A DNA stretch of 64,000 nucleotides from DATKRB01 sp036501425 (lineage in GTDB: Bacteria; Actinomycetota; Acidimicrobiia; Acidimicrobiales; RAAP-2). How positions within the stretch are numbered: position 1 is the stretch's first letter; every line of letters begins with the position of its first letter. The position numbers and the translations under genes were made by a program. This document shows, piece by piece, positions 51,062-60,432 of the stretch. The notes below the pieces were generated by a model. That model made no database searches, was not told the origin of the DNA, and was given only the letters and a program-made list of their open reading frames with translations. The stretch lies in NCBI GenBank assembly GCA_036501425.1, contig DASYAI010000021.1, positions 13,687 to 77,686 of the forward strand, read 5' to 3'.

Positions 51062-54043
51062 TTGCCCAAGAAGATCCGTGTCTACGAGCTGGCCCGCGAG
51101 CTTGGCCTCACCAACAAGGAAGGGCTCGATCTCTGCCTCTCCCTGGGCATCGGAGTGAAGAGCCATTCGTCGTCGATCGAGGACGCGCAGGCCGACCGGG
51201 TTCGCCGGAAGGCGGACGCAGACGGGCTCCGTCGGCCCACCCAGCCCGATGAGGACGCGCCGGCCCCGGCCGCCGCTCGGACTGGGGGACCAGGGTCCCC
51301 GACCGCTCCCACCAGCACGTCGTCCGGTGTCCCGGCCCGATCCGACGGCCGGAGCGGCCCGACGGGACTGTCGGACCGTCCGGCGCCCGACCTCGGGGAC
51401 GGCGCGCCGCGCCGGCTGGTCAGCAGCACCCGTCCACCGGTTCCGGCCCCGCCCCGCACCGGCGCTCCCACCCCTTCGGCCCCGCCGCCTAGCCCGCCCG
51501 GGCACGCGCCGGCCGCGGCCGGTGCAGCGCCCCCCCGGCCGGCTCCCCCCGCCAGCGGGACGACCGGTGGGCCGAGCGGCCCGCCGCGCCCCCCGTCGGC
51601 CGACGCACCTTCGCGGCCCCCGGGCCCTTCCCCGGTCGCCCCTCCGTCCCCGGCGCCCACGGGCGCTCCCGCGGCCCCCGCCCCGCGCCCCCCGACCGCC
51701 GATCGCCCGGCCGCCGCCGCGCCGGGCCCCGCGGCCCCGGCGCCGGCCCGCCCCTCGGGCGCGCCACCGGCGCGCCAGGATGCGGGGGCGGCGCGCCCCG
51801 CCGCTGCGGCGCCACGACCGGGCCCGACCCCGGGCCCGCCGCGGCCGCCGTTGAGCCCGAGCGGGAGGCCGGTGCCTCCGCCCCCCGTCCGCCCGCCGGT
51901 AGGACCCAGCGGGCGACCCATCCCCCCGCCGCCCGGAATGGGAGGCCGCCGACCGTCGCCTCCCCCTGGTCGCCCGGGTGGGGGCTACCCCCAGCGCACC
52001 GGTGGCCGGCCCGCCCCCTCGGGAGGCGCCGGTGCCGGCCGCCCGGCCGGAGGTGGCTTCGGCGGCCGTCCGGCCGGAGGTGGCTTCGGCGGCCGCCCCG
52101 GGGGAGGACCACCCGCCGGCGCGGGCGCGCCCGGTCGGGGCGGCGTCCCCGGTCGACGCCCGCCTCAGCGCCGGGCCCGCCGTCGCCGTCGCAACCTCGA
52201 AGAGCTCGAGCCGACGCAGATGACGACGTACATGCCGTCCACCGCGCCGGTGCCGGTGGGCGAGATCATCGTCGAGCGGGGGTCGACAGCGCGCGACCTC
52301 GGTCCCAAGCTCAACCGCTCGGCCGGCGACGTGATCCGTTTCCTGCTGCTGCAGGGCGAGATGGTCACGGCCACCCAGTCCCTGAGCGACGACATGGTCG
52401 AGCTCTTCGCGGCGGAGCTGGGCGCGAACGTCCGGCTGGTCGACCCGGGCGAGGAGAAGGAGGCCGAGCTCCTGGCCCGGTTCTTCGAGGACGAGGACGA
52501 CGAGGAAGAGGACGAGGACGACCTGCGGCCTCGGCCGCCGGTGGTGACCGTCATGGGCCACGTCGACCACGGCAAGACGCTGCTGCTCGACCGGATCCGC
52601 TCCACCGACGTGGTGGCCGGCGAGGCCGGTGGCATCACCCAGCACATCGGCGCCTACCAGGTGACCTACAACGACGGCCTGATCACCTTCATCGACACCC
52701 CCGGCCACGAGGCGTTCACCGCCATGCGGGCCCGGGGGGCCCGGGTGACCGACATCGTCGTGCTGGTCGTCGCGGCCGACGACGGCGTCATGCCCCAGAC
52801 GGTGGAGGCCATCGACCACGCCAACGCGGCCGACGTGCCGATCATCGTCGCGGTGAACAAGATGGACCGCCCGGACGCCAACCCGGACCGGGTCCTCCAA
52901 CAGCTCTCCGAGCGGGGGCTCGTGCCCGAGGCGTGGGGCGGGGACACCATCACGGTGCAGATCTCGGCGCTGACCGGGGCCGGGGTCGACGACCTGCTCG
53001 ACCAGATCACCCTGGTGGCCGAGGTCGAGGAGCTGCGGGCCAGTCCCGAGGGCAGGGCCCGGGGCGCGGTGCTCGAGGCCAACCTCGAGGCCGGTCGGGG
53101 TCCGGTTGCTACGGTCATCGTCCAGCACGGCACACTGCGAGTCGGCGACCCGGTCGTCGCCGGCGCGGCCTGGGGCAAGGTGAAGGCGCTGATCGACGAC
53201 CGGGGCGACCACGTGAAGGAGGCGCTCCCGTCGATGCCGGTGCAGGTGCTCGGGTTCTCCGAGCCACCCCAGGCGGGCGACGAGCTGCGCGGCGCCAAGG
53301 ACCTCGCGACCGCCAGGACGCTGGGCGAGGCCCGCGAGCAACGGTTCCGGCTGTCGGGCCACCTGCCGGTGGCGTCGGCGGCGACGGGCGCCAAGCTCGA
53401 GGACCTCTTCGAGCAGATCCAGCGGGGCGAGACCGCCACGCTCAACCTGGTGCTGAAGGCGGACATGCAGGGATCGCTGGAGGCGGTGACCGAGAGCCTG
53501 CGCAAGCTCGAGCGCGAGGACGTGAAGCTCAGCTTCGTGCGCCGGGGCGTCGGCGGCATCACCGAGAACGACGTGCAGCTGGCTCAGGCGTCCAACGCCA
53601 CCATCATCGGCTTCAACGTGCGGCCCGACCGCCGGGCGCGCGAGATGGCCGAAGTGGCCGACGTCGAGATCCGGGCCTACGAGATCATCTACAAGCTGCT
53701 GGAGGACATCGAGGCGGCCATGCTCGGCATGCTCGCCCCGGAGTTCGAGGAGGTCGTGACCGGCGAGGCCGAGGTGCGGCAGGTCTTCCGGATCCCGAGG
53801 GTCGGCGCGGTCGCCGGCTGCATGGTGCGGCACGGCACCATCACCCGCGGGTCCAAGGTCCGCTTCCTGCGCGACGGCGTCATCATCTGGAAGGGGACCA
53901 TCACCTCGCTGCGCCGGTTCAAGGACGACGCCCGCGAGGTCCAGTCCGGCTTCGAGTGCGGCGTGGGCCTGTCGGACTACCAGGACCTGCGTTCCGGCGA
54001 CGTCATCGAGACGTTCACCGAGCAGGAGATCCCGAGGACCTGA
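51062..54043 (+). CDS. infB: Translation initiation factor IF-2
   Basis: GTPase that places initiator tRNA on the 30S subunit. The product is 993 aa from TTG 51062, with GAGGA just upstream and the family start PKKIRVYELARELGL. The first IF2_N motif is followed by about 310 residues of Pro/Gly/Ala-rich disorder (51240-52190), including a 27-bp tandem repeat encoding GGFGGRPAG, then a second IF2_N-like segment. The GTPase core begins near residue 490: GHVDHGKT from residue 499, DTPGHEAF, NKMD. Domains II-IV complete it. An in-frame GTG at 50960 would add 34 unconserved residues. Confidence 0.95.
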   Translation: MPKKIRVYELARELGLTNKEGLDLCLSLGIGVKSHSSSIEDAQADRVRRKADADGLRRPTQPDEDAPAPAAARTGGPGSPTAPTSTSSGVPARSDGRSGPTGLSDRPAPDLGDGAPRRLVSSTRPPVPAPPRTGAPTPSAPPPSPPGHAPAAAGAAPPRPAPPASGTTGGPSGPPRPPSADAPSRPPGPSPVAPPSPAPTGAPAAPAPRPPTADRPAAAAPGPAAPAPARPSGAPPARQDAGAARPAAAAPRPGPTPGPPRPPLSPSGRPVPPPPVRPPVGPSGRPIPPPPGMGGRRPSPPPGRPGGGYPQRTGGRPAPSGGAGAGRPAGGGFGGRPAGGGFGGRPGGGPPAGAGAPGRGGVPGRRPPQRRARRRRRNLEELEPTQMTTYMPSTAPVPVGEIIVERGSTARDLGPKLNRSAGDVIRFLLLQGEMVTATQSLSDDMVELFAAELGANVRLVDPGEEKEAELLARFFEDEDDEEEDEDDLRPRPPVVTVMGHVDHGKTLLLDRIRSTDVVAGEAGGITQHIGAYQVTYNDGLITFIDTPGHEAFTAMRARGARVTDIVVLVVAADDGVMPQTVEAIDHANAADVPIIVAVNKMDRPDANPDRVLQQLSERGLVPEAWGGDTITVQISALTGAGVDDLLDQITLVAEVEELRASPEGRARGAVLEANLEAGRGPVATVIVQHGTLRVGDPVVAGAAWGKVKALIDDRGDHVKEALPSMPVQVLGFSEPPQAGDELRGAKDLATARTLGEAREQRFRLSGHLPVASAATGAKLEDLFEQIQRGETATLNLVLKADMQGSLEAVTESLRKLEREDVKLSFVRRGVGGITENDVQLAQASNATIIGFNVRPDRRAREMAEVADVEIRAYEIIYKLLEDIEAAMLGMLAPEFEEVVTGEAEVRQVFRIPRVGAVAGCMVRHGTITRGSKVRFLRDGVIIWKGTITSLRRFKDDAREVQSGFECGVGLSDYQDLRSGDVIETFTEQEIPRT

Positions 54044-54051
54044 GGTCGATC

Positions 54052-54447
54052 ATGTCGACCGGTCGACACAAGGGGTCGCGTGCCGCTGCCACGCCGGCCC
54101 CCTATCCCCGGTCGCTCCGGGTCAACGAGGTGATCCGCCAGGTGCTGGCCGAGGAGCTCGAGCGGCTGGCGGACGCCGACGAGCGGCTCCGGCTACTCAC
54201 GATCACCGCTGTCGACACGTCGAGCGACCTTCGCAGCGCCAAGGTGTTCGTGAGCACCCTGGGAATCGAGGCGAGTGAGGCGCTGGCCGAGCGGCTCCCG
54301 CAGATCCAGCGCCACCTCGGGCGCCAGGTTCGCCTCAAGCGCACGCCGCGGCTGCAGTTCGCCGAGGACCCCGCCGTCTCGGCCGGGGCCCGGGTCGAAG
54401 AGGTGCTGCGGCGCATCGGTTCCCACGGTCCGGCTGGGCCGGCGTGA
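54052..54447 (+). CDS. rbfA: Ribosome-binding factor A
   Basis: Cold-shock 30S maturation factor, 131 aa. KH-like fold with RSLRVNEVIRQVLAEELERL, TAVDTSSDLRSAKVFVSTLG and the C-terminal RHLGRQVRLKRTPRLQFAEDP. It lies eight bases after infB and ends just before truB, in the standard infB-rbfA-truB order. Confidence 0.94.
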   Translation: MSTGRHKGSRAAATPAPYPRSLRVNEVIRQVLAEELERLADADERLRLLTITAVDTSSDLRSAKVFVSTLGIEASEALAERLPQIQRHLGRQVRLKRTPRLQFAEDPAVSAGARVEEVLRRIGSHGPAGPA

Positions 54448-54466
54448 TCGCGAGCCCGGCGAGGCG

Positions 54467-55354
54467 GTGAGCGTCGTCGCCGACGAGCGGATCGGGCTCG
54501 TCGTGGTGGACAAGGAGGCCGGGTGGACGTCCCACGACGTCGTGGCCCGGTGCCGGCGCATCTACGGTCAGCGGCGGGTGGGTCACGCCGGCACCCTCGA
54601 CCCCGACGCCACCGGGGTGCTGCTGGTGGGCCTCGGCCGGGCTACCCGCCTCCTACGGTTCCTCAACCCGTTGCCCAAGACCTACCGGGCCGAGATCGTG
54701 CTCGGGGTGGCCACGTCCACGCTCGACGCGTCGGGCGAGGTATCGGGGCGTTGGGACATGACGTCGGTCACGCTCGACGAGGCTCGGCAGGCCGCCACCG
54801 CCCTCACCGGTCGCATCGAGCAGGTGCCGCCGATGGTGTCGGCCGTGAAAGTAGGCGGTCGACGCCTGCACGAGCTCGCTCGCCAGGGACTGGAAGTCGA
54901 CCGGGCGGCGCGCACGGTCGAGGTCTACCGCTTCGACCTGGAACCCGGCCCCGAGGCCGGCGTCCTGCGGGCCAAGGTGGAGTGCTCGTCGGGCACCTAC
55001 GTGCGGGTGCTGGCCGCCGACCTGGGCGCCTCGCTGGGCGGGGGAGCCCACCTGCGGAATCTGCGCCGGACCGCCATCGGACCCTTCACCGACGACGATG
55101 CTCGATCGGTCGACTCGCTCGACCGCGACGTGGTGCTCAGCGCGGCCGAGGCGGTGCGCCACCTCGACGCGGTGGTGGTGGACGGGCCGGCCTCGGCGTT
55201 GGTGGCGCGCGGCCTGCCGCTCGACCGGGTCCCCCTCGGCGCCCGCGGCCCGGGTCCCTGGGCGCTGCTGGACGAGGAGGGCGTGCTGGTGGCGGTGTAC
55301 GAGGCGACCGACACCGACCGCATCCGCCCGGCGGTCGTGCTCGCCTCGAGCTGA
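54467..55354 (+). CDS. truB: tRNA pseudouridine-55 synthase
   Basis: Makes pseudouridine 55 in tRNA. The product is 295 aa. The catalytic Asp45 is in VGHAGTLDPDATGVLL, followed by KTYRAEIVLGVATSTLDASGE, the conserved PPMVSAVKVGGRRLHELARQG and CSSGTYVRVLAADLG. The C-terminal PUA-like part ends in AVYEATD. It starts at GTG 54467, with weak GAGG upstream. In most relatives ribF follows directly; here an organosulfur cluster intervenes. Confidence 0.94.
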   Translation: MSVVADERIGLVVVDKEAGWTSHDVVARCRRIYGQRRVGHAGTLDPDATGVLLVGLGRATRLLRFLNPLPKTYRAEIVLGVATSTLDASGEVSGRWDMTSVTLDEARQAATALTGRIEQVPPMVSAVKVGGRRLHELARQGLEVDRAARTVEVYRFDLEPGPEAGVLRAKVECSSGTYVRVLAADLGASLGGGAHLRNLRRTAIGPFTDDDARSVDSLDRDVVLSAAEAVRHLDAVVVDGPASALVARGLPLDRVPLGARGPGPWALLDEEGVLVAVYEATDTDRIRPAVVLASS

Positions 55355-55623
55355 CCCAGAGCTCCATCGCCGGCCGGCGTCCCCGCGGCTCGCGCTTTGT
55401 TGGCAGGTGCCCGCTCCCGCCGCGTCTGCCTCGGGCACCAGCTCGTCGGACCGCTCTCGAAGTTGCGCGGAATTCCCGATCAAAACCCTAGACTTTATGG
55501 GAAAGGTCGGATATCGTCACAGGGTCGTAAGCCACCACCGCGAGCTCAGCCGACACCTCGCCGACGGTCCTTCCGCCCGTTTCGGCCGGTGTCATGACCC
55601 ATTCCGAGGAGTGTTCCGAATCA
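55355..55623 (+). promoter_or_regulatory. Intergenic region before the organosulfur cluster
   Basis: No gene seen in 269 bases. The segment 55471-55520 is clearly more AT-rich than its surroundings. It holds TAGACT (55489-55494) and TTGCGC (55463-55468), but their 20-bp spacing is long for a promoter. GACTTTATGG (55491-55500) resembles GACTTCATAG at 60594-60603 in the promoter of the downstream dioxygenase gene, so a shared regulator site is possible. Confidence 0.35.
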
Positions 55624-56688
55624 ATGCCCGCCCACCCTGCACGTACCTCCGTCTCCGGTAGGCGACGCGTCTTTCGTTTCGCGTCCCGGCTGGTCCCGCT
55701 GACCGTGCCCCTCTCGCTCTCGTTGGTCGCGGTGGGCGGCGGTACGGCGTCGGCGACGACCGCCGCGACGAAGATCCCCGCGGGTACCGTGCTCAACATC
55801 GGGGACCAGGGTCAGGATCTCGAGACGCTGATCGACTCCTCGGGCGTGGCGAAGAACGCTCCGTTCAAGCTGAACTTCATCGAATTCGACAGCGGCCCGC
55901 TGGTCGACGCCGGCTTCGCCGCCAAGCAGCTCGACGTCGGTTTTATGGGCGACCTCCCCGCCTCCCTGGCGGTGCAGTCCGGCCTGCCGGTCAAGGCCAT
56001 CGCGATCACCGAGGCGATCGGGTCGTCGGAGTACCTGCTGGCGAAGCCCGGGATCACCAAGATCTCCCAGCTGAAGGGCCGGCCGGTGGCCTACACCACC
56101 GGGACGGCCGAGCAGGCCTTCGCGTTGCGAGCCCTGGCGACGGCCGGCCTGACCCAGAAGGACGTCAAGCAGGTGAACGTGAGCCTGCAGCAGCTGGGGA
56201 CGGCGCTCGAGTCCGGATCGGCCGACGCTTCGGTAGTGAGCGTCGAGCAGAAGGTGGACTACCAGGAGCAAGCGCCGACGGCCAAGGTCCTCGCCACGGT
56301 GAACACCACCAAGCCGCCCAGCTACGGCTACACCTTGGCCACCACGACGGCCCTGAACAACCCGGTCAAGCTGGCAGCCATCAACGACTTCACCAAATAC
56401 CTGATCGAGGCCAGCAACTGGCAGAAAACCCACAAGAGCCAGTTCATCAACGACTACTACGTGACGGTGGAGCACCAGACGCCGGCGGCGGCGAAGCTCA
56501 TCCTGGCCGCAGGCGGCACCGAGAACTACGTCCCCATCTCCTCGGTCGTCCAGTCCGCCTTGCAGGAGATGGTCAAGCTGCTCGCCGGAGCTGGCGCAGT
56601 GCCCAAGTACTACAGCGTCGCCTCCCTCTTCGACCAGGCCCAAGCCAACCGGTACAACGCCATCCTCAAGGAGGTTCCACAGAAGTGA
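55624..56688 (+). CDS. Sulfonate-type ABC transporter substrate-binding protein
   Basis: Extracytoplasmic binding protein of the SsuA/TauA/nitrate family, 354 aa. The N-terminal signal has RRRVFRF followed by a hydrophobic stretch and a likely TASA cleavage site. RR-x-F resembles a Tat motif, and there is no lipobox Cys, which is unusual for a monoderm. Mature-domain features: TVLNIGDQGQDL, DVGFMGDLPASLAVQSGLPVKAIA, LKGRPVAYTTGTAEQAF and ALESGSADASVV. ATG 55624 follows GAGGAG at 11 nt. The gene overlaps the next dioxygenase gene by GTGA. The ligand is inferred to be an alkylsulfonate or sulfate ester. Confidence 0.88.
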   Translation: MPAHPARTSVSGRRRVFRFASRLVPLTVPLSLSLVAVGGGTASATTAATKIPAGTVLNIGDQGQDLETLIDSSGVAKNAPFKLNFIEFDSGPLVDAGFAAKQLDVGFMGDLPASLAVQSGLPVKAIAITEAIGSSEYLLAKPGITKISQLKGRPVAYTTGTAEQAFALRALATAGLTQKDVKQVNVSLQQLGTALESGSADASVVSVEQKVDYQEQAPTAKVLATVNTTKPPSYGYTLATTTALNNPVKLAAINDFTKYLIEASNWQKTHKSQFINDYYVTVEHQTPAAAKLILAAGGTENYVPISSVVQSALQEMVKLLAGAGAVPKYYSVASLFDQAQANRYNAILKEVPQK

Positions 56689-57683
56689 CCACCACCACTG
56701 AGTCCCACAGGAGCTCGGCCAGCCCGGGCAGCGCGACCGTCGTCCCGATCGCCGGTCGCATCGGCGCCGAGATCGCGGGCGTCGACATCTCCCGCCCGCT
56801 GGACCCGCGGGACCTCGCCACGATCCAGAACGCGCTGGACATGTGGAAGGTCGTCTTCTTCCGCGACCAGCAGCTGGACCACGCCTCGCAGATCGCGTTC
56901 GGTCGCCAGTTCGGTGCGCTGACCTATGCCCACCCCCACGACGACCACCCGCCCGAGGGCTACCCGGAGATCTATACCGTCGATCCCCGCCGGTTCGAGC
57001 AGCGCTTCGGCATCGCCCGGACCGAGCGCGAGGGCGGGCGGAAGTACTCCTACACGAGCGGATGGCACACCGACGTGACGCCGGCGCACAACCCGCCGGC
57101 CGGCTCGATCCTCCGGGCCGACGTGGTGCCCGAGTTCGGTGGGGACACCACCTTCACGAACCTGGTGGCCGCGTACGAGGGGCTGTCGGCGCCGGTGCGG
57201 GCGTTCGTCGACACCTTGCGGGCAGAGCACCGCTACGGGGCGAACAACTCCGGCCAGCGTCGGACGCCGGGCGGGCTGAACGAGCGTATCGAGAAGAACT
57301 CGCTGGTGTCCTACCACCCGGTGGTGCGGGTGCACCCGCGTACCGGTGAGCGGGCCCTGTTCGTGAACCCGGGGTTCGTGGACCACATCTTGGACGTGGA
57401 GCCGCTGGAGAGCCGGTGGATCCTCGACCACCTGTTCGCCGAGATCACCCGGCCCGAGTACACGGTGCGTTTCCGGTGGGCGTCGGGCAGCGTGGCGTTC
57501 TGGGACAACCGGGCCACCGCCCACCTCGGCCCCCAAGACCTCAACCACCTCGACGTCGAGCGGGTGCTGCACCGGGTCACCCTGATCGGGGAGGTCCCCG
57601 TCGGCCCCGACGGGCGGGAGTCCGAGCTGGTCGAGGGGGTTCCGTTCGTGGCCACGCCGGTGTTCGCGGCATCGGGGAGCTGA
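56685..57683 (+). CDS. TauD-family Fe(II)/2-oxoglutarate dioxygenase (copy 1)
   Basis: Predicted oxygenase releasing sulfite or sulfate from an organosulfur compound, 332 aa. The facial triad is His128, Asp130 (SGWHTDVTP) and His296 (VERVLHRVTLIG). Other family features: HPVVRVHPRTGERALFVNPGF and SVAFWDNRATAHLGP. The segment AHPHDDHPPEG (about residues 82-92) is histidine/acid-rich and shared only with copy 3. Copies 1 and 3 agree at roughly three quarters of positions by eye. The GTG start overlaps the binding-protein stop, so it is co-translated with the transporter. Confidence 0.88.
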   Translation: MTTTTESHRSSASPGSATVVPIAGRIGAEIAGVDISRPLDPRDLATIQNALDMWKVVFFRDQQLDHASQIAFGRQFGALTYAHPHDDHPPEGYPEIYTVDPRRFEQRFGIARTEREGGRKYSYTSGWHTDVTPAHNPPAGSILRADVVPEFGGDTTFTNLVAAYEGLSAPVRAFVDTLRAEHRYGANNSGQRRTPGGLNERIEKNSLVSYHPVVRVHPRTGERALFVNPGFVDHILDVEPLESRWILDHLFAEITRPEYTVRFRWASGSVAFWDNRATAHLGPQDLNHLDVERVLHRVTLIGEVPVGPDGRESELVEGVPFVATPVFAASGS

Positions 57684-57690
57684 ACCGGTC

Positions 57691-58599
57691 ATGGCGGTCA
57701 CCCACGATCTGCTGAGGGGCCCGCCGGCCGATGCCGGCACGGTCGACGGGCACGCCGCCGCGTCGACCAGCTCGACCGCGGGGGAACCGATCAACCTCAC
57801 GCGGCCCATCCCGCAACGCCGGCGCCGGGTCGGGGTCAGGGTTCCCCGCTTCGCGCGGCGGGTGGTGGGGCCCATCGCCCTGGTGGGCATCTGGCAGCTG
57901 GTGTGCTCGGCCGGGGTATTCACCTCGACCGAGCTCGCGTCGCCGGTGGCGGTGTTCGACGCCGCTCGCCAATTGTGGGACACCGGATCCCTGCAGTCGA
58001 ACCTGTTGGTCTCGCTGCAGCGGGTGGTCGAGGGACTTGCCGTGGGCATCTCCGTCGGGGTGATCCTGTCCGTCCTGTCCGGGCTCTTCTGGATCGGCGA
58101 GGACTTGCTCGACCCCGTGGTGCACATGGCCCGGTCCGTGCCCATCCTGGGCCTGCTGCCGCTGGCCATCATCTGGTTCGGGGTGGGCGAGCTTCCGAAG
58201 ATCTTCTTGATCGCCCTCGGTACGACGTTCCCGGTGTACCTGAACACCTACGCCGGGATACGGGGGGTGGATGCCAAACTGGTCGAAGCTGGCCAGACCT
58301 TCGGGCTCAATCGATGGGGCATGGTCCGGAAGGTGATCTTGCCCGGTGCCCTGCCCGGGTTCCTCACCGGTCTGCGGTTCGCCCTGGTGGGTTGTTGGCT
58401 GATCATCATCGTGGCCGAGGAGATCAACGCCCAGAGCGGGATCGGCTACCTGATCATGCAGGCGCAGACGACCGACCGCACCGACATCATGTTCGTCGGG
58501 TTAGCCATCTACGCGATATTGGGACTCGTCGCCGAGGTGCTGGTCCGTCTGCTCGAACGCCGCCTGCTGTCCTGGCGCCGTGGCTTTACGGGGGCCTGA
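57691..58599 (+). CDS. Sulfonate-type ABC transporter permease
   Basis: Inner-membrane permease of the SsuC/TauC family, 302 aa. Residues 1-50 are a cytoplasmic, basic leader. About six membrane helices follow (first: VVGPIALVGIWQLVCSAGVF). The EAA loop is EAGQTFGLNRWGMVRKVILPGALP. It lies between dioxygenase copy 1 and the ATPase, 7 nt after the former and one base before the latter. Confidence 0.92.
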   Translation: MAVTHDLLRGPPADAGTVDGHAAASTSSTAGEPINLTRPIPQRRRRVGVRVPRFARRVVGPIALVGIWQLVCSAGVFTSTELASPVAVFDAARQLWDTGSLQSNLLVSLQRVVEGLAVGISVGVILSVLSGLFWIGEDLLDPVVHMARSVPILGLLPLAIIWFGVGELPKIFLIALGTTFPVYLNTYAGIRGVDAKLVEAGQTFGLNRWGMVRKVILPGALPGFLTGLRFALVGCWLIIIVAEEINAQSGIGYLIMQAQTTDRTDIMFVGLAIYAILGLVAEVLVRLLERRLLSWRRGFTGA

Positions 58600-58600
58600 G

Positions 58601-59398
58601 ATGACTTCGGTGACCGCGGCGCTCGAACACGAAGGGGCTTTCTCGACGAGGGACCGGGCGGTGGTGGTCGAGGGGATCGGCCGCTCATTCGACGGACGCC
58701 AAGTGCTGCGCGACTTGGATCTGGTACTCGCGCCGGGCGAGTTCGTGGCGCTGCTGGGTCGGAGCGGGACCGGAAAGAGCACGCTGCTGCGGATCCTCGG
58801 GGGTCTGGACCCCGACTACCAGGGTGAGGTGCTCGTCCCCGAACGGCGGGCGGTCGTCTTCCAAGAGTCCCGGTTGATCCCGTGGCAACGGGTGCTCGCA
58901 AACGTGGTCCTGGGTCTCACTCCCGAGGCCGGCGGACGCGACGGGCTCAAGCAGCGGGGGCTCGCGGCCCTGAACGAGGTGGGCCTGGCTGAACATGCAG
59001 GCGATTGGCCGCTTACCCTTTCGGGGGGGGAGGCGCAGCGGGTGGCCCTGGCCCGGGCCCTGGTGCGAGAGCCCCAGCTGATGTTGCTGGACGAGCCATT
59101 CGGGGCCCTCGATGCCCTGACCCGGATCCGGATGCACGTGCTGCTCCAGGATCTGTGCGCTCGCCACCGGCCAGCAGTACTGCTGGTGACCCACGACGTC
59201 GACGAGGCGATCCTGCTGGCGGACCGAGCTGTGGTCCTGGTGGACGGCCGGATCACCTTGGACACCGCCATCGCCCTCGAGCGTCCCCGGGACCGTGGGG
59301 CCGCCGGCTTCGTCGAGATGCGTAACCGACTCCTCGCCGAGCTCGGCGTGCACGACGACGGCGTGCCGTTGTCGGAGGCCGCTCCAGCGACGTCCTAG
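58601..59398 (+). CDS. Sulfonate-type ABC transporter ATP-binding protein
   Basis: SsuB/TauB-like ATPase energising import, 265 aa. Walker A LLGRSGTGKST (about residues 51-61), Q-loop VVFQESRLIPW, signature LSGGEAQRVALARAL, Walker B LMLLDEPFGALD, switch His in LLVTHDVDEA. ATG 58601 directly follows the permease stop (TGAGATG). Dioxygenase copy 2 starts 62 nt later with its own strong Shine-Dalgarno sequence. Confidence 0.93.
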   Translation: MTSVTAALEHEGAFSTRDRAVVVEGIGRSFDGRQVLRDLDLVLAPGEFVALLGRSGTGKSTLLRILGGLDPDYQGEVLVPERRAVVFQESRLIPWQRVLANVVLGLTPEAGGRDGLKQRGLAALNEVGLAEHAGDWPLTLSGGEAQRVALARALVREPQLMLLDEPFGALDALTRIRMHVLLQDLCARHRPAVLLVTHDVDEAILLADRAVVLVDGRITLDTAIALERPRDRGAAGFVEMRNRLLAELGVHDDGVPLSEAAPATS

Positions 59399-59460
59399 CG
59401 CACTCGGCACACGCGGACGAAGCACGTTCAGAATGATCCCAACCAAGGAGGAATCCTCTC

Positions 59461-60390
59461 GTGACGACAACTGTAAATGCGCCTGCGAACCTCGAGTTCC
59501 GCAAGGTGACGTCGAACATCGGCGCTGCGGTCTCGGGGGTGGACATCTCGAGCGAGCTCGACGAGGCGACCATCGCCGAGCTGCGCTCCGGGCTGAACCG
59601 GCACCGGGCGCTCGTCTTCTCCGACGTGAACCTCGACGACGCCGGTCAGCAGCGCTTCGCCCGCTCGTTCGGGCCGCTGACCGCGGCGCACCCCACGGTC
59701 CCCTCCCTCGACGGGGCGCCCAACGTCCTGCCGGTCGACAGCGAGCGAGGCAAGGCCAACCACTGGCACACCGACGTCACCTTCGTGGTGAACCCGCCGC
59801 AGCTGAGCACCCTGCGCAGCATCGTGATCCCGCCGTACGGCGGCGAGACCCTGATCGCCGATGCCGGCGCAGCATACCGGTCGCTCCCCGAGGTCCTGCG
59901 ACGCTTCGCCGACACCCTGTGGGCGGTGCACACCAACGCCTACGACTATGCGGCGGCTCCCGAGAGCCTCGACGAGGAGGCCGAGGAGCGCCGGAAGATC
60001 TTCACCTCGACCGAGTACGAGACCGTCCACCCGGTGGTCCGGGTGCACCCGCTCACCGGGGAGCGGGGGCTGTTCATCGGCGGCTTTGCCCGGCGGATAC
60101 TGGGCTTGTCCGGGGACGAGTCCCGTGACGTCCTCCGGATCCTGCAGGCCTACGTGACCCGGCCCGAGCACGTGCTCCGGTGGCGCTGGTCGCCCAACCA
60201 GCTGGTCCTGTTCGACAACCGGATCACCCAGCACTACGCCATCGACAACTACGACGACCAGCCGCGCCGGCTGCACCGGGTGACGGTCGCCGGGGACCTG
60301 CCGTCGGGGATCGACGGTGGGCAGAGCTACTCGATCAAGGGCGACGCGTCGAACTACACCGAGGTGGTCGCGGTCCAGGCAGCGCCGTGA
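59461..60390 (+). CDS. TauD/AtsK-like Fe(II)/2-oxoglutarate dioxygenase (copy 2)
   Basis: Closest in pattern to alkylsulfatase-type dioxygenases (AtsK, M. tuberculosis Rv3406), 309 aa. Triad His103, Asp105 (NHWHTDVTF) and His272 (RRLHRVTVAGD). It also has LWAVHTNAYDY, HPVVRVHPLTGERGLFIGG and NRITQHYAIDNYDDQPRR. Sulfate-ester cleavage is the likely activity (inference from family). GTG 59461 has AAGGAGG 9 nt upstream. It differs clearly from copies 1, 3 and 4, so the island holds several specificities. Confidence 0.88.
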   Translation: MTTTVNAPANLEFRKVTSNIGAAVSGVDISSELDEATIAELRSGLNRHRALVFSDVNLDDAGQQRFARSFGPLTAAHPTVPSLDGAPNVLPVDSERGKANHWHTDVTFVVNPPQLSTLRSIVIPPYGGETLIADAGAAYRSLPEVLRRFADTLWAVHTNAYDYAAAPESLDEEAEERRKIFTSTEYETVHPVVRVHPLTGERGLFIGGFARRILGLSGDESRDVLRILQAYVTRPEHVLRWRWSPNQLVLFDNRITQHYAIDNYDDQPRRLHRVTVAGDLPSGIDGGQSYSIKGDASNYTEVVAVQAAP

Positions 60391-60432
60391 GCGACCCCCG
60401 AATAGGCGAAACGAGAGAAGGGTGGACCGATC

